DNA of 6,370 nucleotides, from contig FR881211.1 in NCBI GenBank assembly GCA_000434735.1, positions 46,412 to 52,781 of the forward strand, read 5' to 3'. Shown in pieces: positions 1 through 5,238 of the stretch. The first letter of the stretch is position 1; each line of letters begins with the position of its first letter. Made by a program: the position numbers and the translations under genes. Source of the stretch: Bacteroides sp. CAG:530 (GTDB taxonomy: Bacteria; Bacteroidota; Bacteroidia; Bacteroidales; Bacteroidaceae). Under the pieces are notes generated by a model, which was given only the letters and a program-made list of their open reading frames with translations, was not told where the DNA came from and ran no database searches.

Positions 1-249
1 CGATGCGATGGAAAAACAATTAGAAATCTTTTCGATACGGTTATCCAAGATATCGGGAAAACGTATCAACATAGGGGCTGTTACATCCCTAAGCTGTAGC
101 TCGTCGACCAATTCTTTTAAGTCGACAGCCACACCGTCTTTACGTGGGGTTACTACTACATGACCTTTGTCATTAATACTAAAGTACGAAACACCCCAAC
201 CAGTAATGTTGTAGAGTTCTTCAGAATCTTCAATACGCCATTTTCTCAT
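1..249 (-). CDS. speA: Biosynthetic arginine decarboxylase, N-terminal fragment (gene runs off the left edge)
   Basis: Reading the minus strand from the ATG at 247-249 gives an uninterrupted 83-residue frame to the window edge, beginning MRKWRIEDSEELYNITGWG and containing VVVTPRKDGVAVDLKELV and MLIRFPDILDNRIEK. I recognise this as the N-terminus of the Bacteroidales SpeA protein, which is usually about 630 residues, so roughly 13% is present. The family is PLP-dependent and converts arginine to agmatine and CO2, the first step of the agmatine route to putrescine and spermidine, in the cytoplasm. The catalytic lysine and the rest of the barrel are outside the window, so activity cannot be judged here. 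It starts 17 bases after the aroK stop, and no promoter box is visible in that gap. Co-transcription with topA-aroK is therefore likely. There is no clear Shine-Dalgarno sequence, as is common in Bacteroidota. The family call rests on remembered sequence similarity. Confidence 0.9.
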   Translation of the reverse strand, partial: MRKWRIEDSEELYNITGWGVSYFSINDKGHVVVTPRKDGVAVDLKELVDELQLRDVTAPMLIRFPDILDNRIEKISNCFSIAS

Positions 250-266
250 TTCACAGCATAAAATAA

Positions 267-797
267 TTATTTATAGTCTAATAGTTGTTTTAAGCATTCC
301 ACTGAGTCGCTTATCTGTTCCTTGCTTTCCAGCTTGTCGGAACAAAACGTGTATTTTGCTTGTTGATAAAACGGCAGTCTTTTCTTTAATGCCGTTGTTA
401 TCGTATCCATCAATTCGTCGTCGGTTTTATTGGCGAGTAGTGGACGTTTGCTTTTGCCGGCTTTCAGTCTGCGCAATAAAGCCTCATCGCTTGCTTCAAG
501 AAAAACAGTGTCTCCCATGCTGTTCATGTATTCCATGTTATCGAAGAAACAAGGAGTACCTCCACCGGCGGCTATTATAGTATCTTCAAATTCGCCGGCC
601 TCGTGCAGCATGTTCTTTTCTATTATACGGAATCCGTCTTCACCTCTTTCGGCAAACAGTTCGGTAACGGTTTTGCGCAAGCGTTCCTCTATATACCAGT
701 CCAAGTCGATGAACTGGAGATTCATGGCACGGGCAAAAGCTTTTCCTAAAGTTGTTTTGCCCGAACCCATATAACCTATCAGAAATATTCTTCTCAT
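267..797 (-). CDS. aroK: Shikimate kinase
   Basis: This 176-residue cytoplasmic P-loop kinase has the normal length for the family. It phosphorylates the 3-hydroxyl of shikimate with ATP, the fifth step of the chorismate pathway to aromatic amino acids and folate. Visible motifs are the Walker A loop GYMGSGKT at residues 8-15, D31 and D33 in FIDLDWYIEER (D33 aligns with the shikimate-binding aspartate), R57 in GFRIIE, the glycine triplet AAGGGTP with G78-G80, the lid arginine R118 in KRPLL, and R140 in KKRLPFY. All expected substrate and nucleotide contacts are present, so the enzyme should be active. The ATG directly follows the TAA of topA with no gap, so its ribosome site lies inside the topA 3' end and translation is probably coupled. 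aroK and aroL isozymes cannot be told apart here; aroK is the usual name for a single copy. Confidence 0.96.
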   Translation of the reverse strand: MRRIFLIGYMGSGKTTLGKAFARAMNLQFIDLDWYIEERLRKTVTELFAERGEDGFRIIEKNMLHEAGEFEDTIIAAGGGTPCFFDNMEYMNSMGDTVFLEASDEALLRRLKAGKSKRPLLANKTDDELMDTITTALKKRLPFYQQAKYTFCSDKLESKEQISDSVECLKQLLDYK

Positions 798-3131
798 TTA
801 TTTCTTTTTGGCAGTAGAGCGTGTTGTTTTACGTCCACTTCCTTTTTCTTGTTGTAATTTTATTACGCTAAAGCATGCTTCCAGTGTAAGGTCGGCTGCT
901 TCTACGGTTTTAGGAATCTTATAGTTTTCTTTCTTGTAAGAAATATAAGGTCCGTATCTTCCGTTCAGAATCTGAAGTTCCGGTTCTTCGTCGAAAGTCT
1001 TTATTACTTTCTTGGCTTCGGCTTCTTTCTTCGCTTTTATAAGTTCTTCGGCTTCTTCAAGCGAGATGGTCAGCGGGTCCATAGTCTTGGGGATAGATAC
1101 GTATTGGTTGTCGTAACGAACGTATGGTCCAAATCGTCCGGCTCCTACGGTTACGGTCTTGCCTTCCAGCTCGCCTAATGTACGCGGCAACTTAAACAAT
1201 TCTAGTGCCTGTTCCAAGGTTATGGTTTCCATAGAATACTCTTTCTTAAGCTGTGCAAAGCGCGGCTTTTCTTCGTCTTCTACCATACCTATTTGTACTA
1301 CAGGACCGAATCGTCCAATCTTTACCGATACTGGCTTTCCGCTTACGGGGTCGGTTCCCAACAAACGTTCACCTACTTTATGTTCTGACTTAGCAGCAAT
1401 AGAGTCTTCTACCAATGGATGGAACCCTTCGTAGAAATGCTCCATTACGTCTGTCCATTTCTTATCGCCTTCGGCTATCTCATCGAATTGCTTTTCAATG
1501 TTTGCCGTAAAATTGTAGTCCATGATTTGCGGGAAGAATTCTTTCAAGAAATCGTTTACCACCATACCAACGTCGGTAGGCATCAATTTCGATTTCTCGC
1601 TTCCTGTCATCTCGGTGTGTACAGTCTTTTCTATTTCGTCACCTTTCAGACTTAATACGGTGAACTTACGTTCCACACCTTCGCGACTTCCCTTTTCTAC
1701 ATATCCGCGTTGCTGAATGGTAGATATGGTTGGCGCATAAGTAGACGGACGACCGATACCCAATTCTTCAAGCTTGCGCACTAGGCTAGCTTCAGTATAT
1801 CGGGCAGGCGGCTGACTGAAACGTTCTACCGCAGTAATATCTTGATAGCTGAGCTTTTCTCCCTTCTCTAATGCAGGAAGCAATCCGGTTTCGCTGTCTT
1901 GTTCATTGTCGTCGTCGTTCGATTCACGGTATACTTTTAAGAAACCGTCGAACACGATGACTTCACCAGTCGCTACAAACGATTCTGCTTCACCGCTCAT
2001 AGAGATGGTGATGGTAGTTTTCTTCAGTTCGGCATCCGCCATCTGCGAAGCGATGGTACGTTTCCAAATCAAATTGTACAGACGCTTTTCTTGTCCTGTA
2101 CCTTCGATAGTCGATTTAGACATATCGGTAGGGCGGATAGCCTCGTGCGCTTCCTGAGCGCCTTTGGTGTGGGTAGTGTAATGGCGGGTCTGCACATACT
2201 TTTCTCCCATTTTAGCCAAGATAGTCTCTTTACTTGCTTGCAGAGCCAGTTCGGATAAGTTCACCGAGTCGGTACGCATGTAAGTAATCTTTCCGCTTTC
2301 ATATAATTGCTGAGCCAGCATCATGGTCTGGGCAACAGTATATCCTAATTTTCTAGCCGCTTCTTGTTGAAGAGTAGAAGTGGTGAAAGGAGCTGCCGGA
2401 GTACGTTTCAGCGGCTTGGTAGCCACGTCTTCTACTGTAAATGTCTTGCCCTTGCAGCTTTCAAGGAACGCCTGCGCTTCTTTTTCGGTCTTGAAGCGTT
2501 TAGAGAAATCGGCTTTTATAGAAGAACCGTCGGCTGTGATAAACTGTGCTACTACTTTGTAGAATGCTTCGCTCACAAATGCCTGCAGTTCTCTTTCTTT
2601 CTCTACGATAAGACGTACGGTAACCGACTGTACACGTCCTGCCGACAATGACGGCTTGATTTTTCTCCATAATACAGGCGACAATTCGAAGCCCACGATA
2701 CGGTCGAGCACGCGGCGTGCCTGCTGAGCGTCTACCAAGTCAAGATTGATGGTGCGCGGATGCTCTATAGCGTTCTGGATAGCCGGTTTCGTAATTTCAT
2801 GAAACACGATACGCTTAGTCTTTTCCGGATCAAGTTTCAATACTTCAGACAAATGCCATGATATGGCTTCTCCTTCGCGGTCCTCATCGGATGCGAGCCA
2901 TACTGTATCGGCTTTCTTGGCTTCTTTCTTTAGTTCTGCCACTACTTTCTCTTTGTCTTTCGGTACTTCATATAAGGGAGTGAAATTGTGTTCTATATCA
3001 ATACCTCCTGCCTGTTTACGCAGGTCTCGTATGTGTCCGTAGCTGGACAGTACTTTATAGCCATCGCCTAAGAATTTTTCGATGGTTTTGGCTTTCGCCG
3101 GAGACTCTACTATAACTAAGTTATTATGCAT
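798..3131 (-). CDS. topA: DNA topoisomerase I (type IA, omega protein)
   Basis: This 777-residue type IA topoisomerase relaxes negative supercoils by a single-strand break through a 5'-phosphotyrosine link, and acts on the chromosome in the cytoplasm. The Toprim domain covers roughly residues 1-140, with E9 in LVIVESPAKAKTI and the metal-binding acidic cluster SDEDREGEAI (D82, D84, E86). The core follows: SAGRVQS at 163-169, the catalytic tyrosine Y284 with R286 in ITYMRTDS, and GIGRPSTYAPTI at 458-469. The C-terminal part lacks CxxC zinc ribbons (only C226 and C753 occur). It carries instead at least three glycine-rich repeats of the GRFGPYV type near 606, 664 and 723, then a lysine-rich tail ending TAKKK that probably aids DNA binding. 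This zinc-free layout is usual in Bacteroidota. The ATG at 3129-3131 was chosen because the conserved LVIVESPAK segment begins at residue 5. It is first in a probable topA-aroK-speA transcript. Confidence 0.97.
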   Translation of the reverse strand: MHNNLVIVESPAKAKTIEKFLGDGYKVLSSYGHIRDLRKQAGGIDIEHNFTPLYEVPKDKEKVVAELKKEAKKADTVWLASDEDREGEAISWHLSEVLKLDPEKTKRIVFHEITKPAIQNAIEHPRTINLDLVDAQQARRVLDRIVGFELSPVLWRKIKPSLSAGRVQSVTVRLIVEKERELQAFVSEAFYKVVAQFITADGSSIKADFSKRFKTEKEAQAFLESCKGKTFTVEDVATKPLKRTPAAPFTTSTLQQEAARKLGYTVAQTMMLAQQLYESGKITYMRTDSVNLSELALQASKETILAKMGEKYVQTRHYTTHTKGAQEAHEAIRPTDMSKSTIEGTGQEKRLYNLIWKRTIASQMADAELKKTTITISMSGEAESFVATGEVIVFDGFLKVYRESNDDDNEQDSETGLLPALEKGEKLSYQDITAVERFSQPPARYTEASLVRKLEELGIGRPSTYAPTISTIQQRGYVEKGSREGVERKFTVLSLKGDEIEKTVHTEMTGSEKSKLMPTDVGMVVNDFLKEFFPQIMDYNFTANIEKQFDEIAEGDKKWTDVMEHFYEGFHPLVEDSIAAKSEHKVGERLLGTDPVSGKPVSVKIGRFGPVVQIGMVEDEEKPRFAQLKKEYSMETITLEQALELFKLPRTLGELEGKTVTVGAGRFGPYVRYDNQYVSIPKTMDPLTISLEEAEELIKAKKEAEAKKVIKTFDEEPELQILNGRYGPYISYKKENYKIPKTVEAADLTLEACFSVIKLQQEKGSGRKTTRSTAKKK

Positions 3132-3163
3132 GATAAGCGTATTCCATTTAATGTTTCTGGGGG

Positions 3164-3171
3164 CAAATGTA
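3164..3171 (-). promoter_or_regulatory. Probable topA promoter, -7 box
   Basis: The minus strand reads TACATTTG here, an exact match to the Bacteroidota sigma-ABfr -7 consensus TAnnTTTG. It sits 32 bases before the topA ATG, so a start of transcription near 3157-3160 would leave a leader of about 26-29 bases. The matching -33 element (TTTG) is not clearly present: the expected region near 3190-3197 is only a run of T with scattered C. The box is well placed, but the promoter remains a prediction from one motif. Confidence 0.6.
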
Positions 3172-3318
3172 TGAAAAAAGAGTTAGAAAAAAGAAAAATA
3201 CTATGTTACATTTACATTATTATATAATGATAAGATTTCGAAATAGATTGTAAGGTGGGGTTTTGTTCTTGAAAAGAAGTCATGAAATTCTTTGATGCAA
3301 ATTGAAAAGTCTAAACGA

Positions 3319-3418
3319 AAGTCGTCTTACTTCGACCGATACGCATGCTCACACCGACCGATGTGAACGTTCACACCGACCGTTACGCGCGTTCACATCG
3401 GTCGAAGTAAGACGACTT
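3319..3418. repeat. 100-bp composite palindrome with perfect 22-bp arms and a tandem-repeat core
   Basis: Positions 3319-3340 are the exact reverse complement of 3397-3418. The 56 bases between them are partly self-complementary about the same centre (3368/3369), where the 14-mer TGTGAACGTTCACA is a perfect palindrome. Superimposed on this are three tandem 22-nt units (3333-3354, 3355-3376, 3377-3398), each starting CGACCG and ending TCACAC or TCACAT, with 16-17 of 22 identities between pairs. GC content is about 54% against about 27% in 200 flanking bases (3181-3320 and 3421-3480), which suggests a foreign or separately evolving element. No transposase or clear target-site duplication is visible. 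Function is unknown. Possibilities are a dispersed palindromic repeat of the REP/BIME or MITE type, a structured RNA segment, or a protein-binding array. Confidence 0.85.
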
Positions 3419-3477
3419 CATTAAAGAATTAGTGCAACTCTATATAAAACGAAAAGATTACCGATGGTGAGTGATAT

Positions 3478-3542
3478 TAAAAACTTAGCCTAAGAATATA
3501 TAAACGCGGTTTAGGTTTATATATTCTTAGGCTAAGTTTTTA
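3478..3542 (-). terminator. Perfect 28-bp hairpin downstream of the barrel protein gene, probable terminator
   Basis: Positions 3478-3505 are the exact reverse complement of 3515-3542, with a 9-base loop (3506-3514). On the minus strand the hairpin begins 27 bases after the barrel gene stop, and its descending arm ends in five T followed by AATAT, as expected of an intrinsic terminator. The plus strand also ends in five T (3537-3541), so it could work both ways. The stem is long and AT-rich, unlike the short GC-rich stems of textbook terminators, so some other role such as 3' end protection is possible. The position supports separation of the TPR/barrel unit from topA. Confidence 0.7.
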
Positions 3543-3569
3543 TATTCGTAGGTTGCGAATAGAGATTTT

Positions 3570-5234
3570 TTAAAAGCGGATGCTCAATCCTGCCATTGTG
3601 CTGAATCGTTGTACCGGATATGCAGTCTCTGTGAGATAATGCTGGTTCAGTACATTGTCTAGGCGAACAAACAAATTCAGGTGGTTGAAGAATTCATATC
3701 CTGCCATGAGCGACAGATTGTTTATGGCGTCGGCTTTCTTTCCATTGACTTTTCCTACACGGCTTTCATAATGATAAAGCACCTGAGCGTAGATGTCGCT
3801 ATATACCTTGGCGCGGACAAAAGCGTTGAGTGACGCTTGCGGCTTAAGATACATCATATAGCCGTTGTCCGTGTCGCTCCATCCGTTGTATACTCCATTT
3901 ATAGAGAAAGAAATGCGGTCTTTCATGCTGTAGTCTAACGAAGCTCCACCGTAGAATTTATGCGAGTTGGCTTGCGATACTATAGACTGATAGATGGTAA
4001 CGTCATTGACAGTAGAAGTCAAAAGACCATCTTCTGATGAGGCTCCTTTGCCGAATGGAGTAAGGAACAAGTCGTCTTCTACCGCCTTATAACCACCGAA
4101 TACACTGAATGTTAATCCGGGTATAGGAGTTCCTTTTATACCAGCCTGTGCGTCTACCATTGTGTGAGTGGTATTAATGGGACTTCCTTCAATAGCGCAC
4201 CAATAAGGCGACAGCTCATTCAAGCGTCTGAATCCATTAAGCTCAGTGCCTCCTGTGGCTTGTGCGTAGAATTTGTAAGTCTCTGCAAAAGCGGCTTCGA
4301 ACATCACGTCGGGCGATACTGTAAATCCACTTTCAGCATGGTTCTGCCATGTTACGATGGCTCCTAAACGCAACTTGATATTGTCTGTTTCAAGTTGGTA
4401 GAACGGGTTGCCACGCATATGCATGTAGTTAGGATGGTAGTTGTTGTAACTCATTTGGTCGAGCGTAAGTCCGACTCCTATCTGCTGGTTGTCTTCTAAA
4501 TTAGCAGACATGCATCCGTCGAACCAGAAATTCTTTTCCTTGTCCGATAATACGTTTTGCACGGGATGCTTGATGTCGAACATGCGGAATCCGGCTGTCG
4601 CTTTAAATCTTACCGGGTAATCGTTTCCGGTAGACTGAACTCCTACATAACCTCCACCTTCAGTAAAATGCTGGTTACCGCTTGGCATGTAATTGAATAC
4701 CTGCGAACCGAATTCGCCTCCTAATTTCAACGCCATACTCTTGAACTGATGCTTATAGTCGATAGAAGCGTTGCTGCGGAAGAAATGTGAAGACCATTTT
4801 AAGCCATTATCATTTACTTCCGGCATTTTACCATCGTAGCCATAGAGGCTTCCCATCAAACTAAGTTGGTCGGTGTTGCTCATATCCCATAAATACGAAG
4901 CCTTAACATCGGTGTTGTTCCGTGTGCCGTATGCCGCACGGAAATAACCCTTCGGTTGGTTTGGCTGCTTGCTATCTGGAGTTATTGCATTCATCGGTAC
5001 GAAAGCCCACGTGGTGAGCGGGCGTGCCGCGGTAGCATAGTCAATCTCCTTCTTGGCGGCTGTTGGCTCTTCTATTTTAGGCAATACATTCACCTTGAAC
5101 GCATCCATCACTTCGGGATTATACGTGTTCTCTACTACAATGGTTCTGTTCAGAGTAGTATCTTTATCGTGCTTCTGTGCGTATAGTCCGTTGGCGGCAC
5201 ATGCACAAATTAAAATGCTGTATATTGTTTTCAT
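3570..5234 (-). CDS. Outer-membrane beta-barrel protein, TonB-dependent-receptor-like, without visible plug
   Basis: The protein has 554 residues and starts with a Sec signal peptide (MKTIYSILICACAANGLYA, likely cut after A19). A short periplasmic segment follows, with NRTIVVENTYNPEVMDAF (29-46) and LPKIEEP (51-57). From about residue 97 (YFRAAYGTRNN) the sequence alternates polar and hydrophobic residues with many aromatics, as in outer-membrane strands. The last 36 residues (LFVRLDNVLNQHYL through to the terminal aromatic SIRF) resemble the C-terminus of TonB-dependent receptor barrels and include the terminal phenylalanine used in barrel insertion. A full receptor is usually 700-1000 residues with a plug of about 120; I see no plug, carboxypeptidase-like N-domain or clear TonB box. 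It may therefore be a diverged barrel-only relative. Substrate and function are not known. It starts 4 bases after the TPR gene stop, which argues for a shared transcript and a functional link. The ATG was chosen because it begins the signal peptide. Confidence 0.85.
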   Translation of the reverse strand: MKTIYSILICACAANGLYAQKHDKDTTLNRTIVVENTYNPEVMDAFKVNVLPKIEEPTAAKKEIDYATAARPLTTWAFVPMNAITPDSKQPNQPKGYFRAAYGTRNNTDVKASYLWDMSNTDQLSLMGSLYGYDGKMPEVNDNGLKWSSHFFRSNASIDYKHQFKSMALKLGGEFGSQVFNYMPSGNQHFTEGGGYVGVQSTGNDYPVRFKATAGFRMFDIKHPVQNVLSDKEKNFWFDGCMSANLEDNQQIGVGLTLDQMSYNNYHPNYMHMRGNPFYQLETDNIKLRLGAIVTWQNHAESGFTVSPDVMFEAAFAETYKFYAQATGGTELNGFRRLNELSPYWCAIEGSPINTTHTMVDAQAGIKGTPIPGLTFSVFGGYKAVEDDLFLTPFGKGASSEDGLLTSTVNDVTIYQSIVSQANSHKFYGGASLDYSMKDRISFSINGVYNGWSDTDNGYMMYLKPQASLNAFVRAKVYSDIYAQVLYHYESRVGKVNGKKADAINNLSLMAGYEFFNHLNLFVRLDNVLNQHYLTETAYPVQRFSTMAGLSIRF

Positions 5235-5238
5235 ACGT

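Larger units (their letters stand above)
3132..3569. other. 438-base intergenic region with no protein-coding gene
   Basis: This is the only long gap in the window, lying between the stop of the barrel protein and the start of topA. Reading from the barrel gene toward topA it contains a 6-bp mini-hairpin (tattcg at 3543-3548 with cgaata at 3556-3561), the perfect hairpin at 3478-3542, an unremarkable AT-rich spacer, the GC-rich composite palindrome at 3319-3418, and an AT-rich stretch (3172-3318) with a 6-bp palindrome at 3215-3229. The topA promoter comes last. Open frames here are under about 25 codons and have no family resemblance. No tRNA or riboswitch fold was recognised. Confidence 0.8.

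Noticed and set aside
430..774. Plus-strand open frame of 114 codons opposite aroK
   Set aside because: It lies wholly within a clear shikimate kinase gene, has no recognisable domain, and is a codon-bias shadow of the true frame.
798..1400. Truncated topA lacking zinc fingers
   Set aside because: The C-terminus carries the glycine-rich repeat type normal for Bacteroidota topoisomerase I, so absence of CxxC pairs is a lineage feature rather than damage.
1159..2651. Several plus-strand open frames (60-95 codons) opposite topA
   Set aside because: All are antisense to a fully conserved topoisomerase frame, have unlikely compositions and show no family resemblance.
3333..3398. 22-nt repeats as a CRISPR array
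   Set aside because: The units are contiguous with no spacers, are only three in number and diverge internally, and no cas gene is nearby.
3171..3418. Small open frames in the intergenic region, including one of 23 codons starting at 3295 and one of 18 codons starting at 3171 on the plus strand
   Set aside because: Very short, running through palindromes or A-rich DNA, without ribosome sites or recognisable products.
5178..5234. Lipoprotein signal in the barrel protein (C10 or C12)
   Set aside because: The residues before each cysteine fit a lipobox poorly and the position is too early; a standard cut after LYA fits better and suits a barrel protein.
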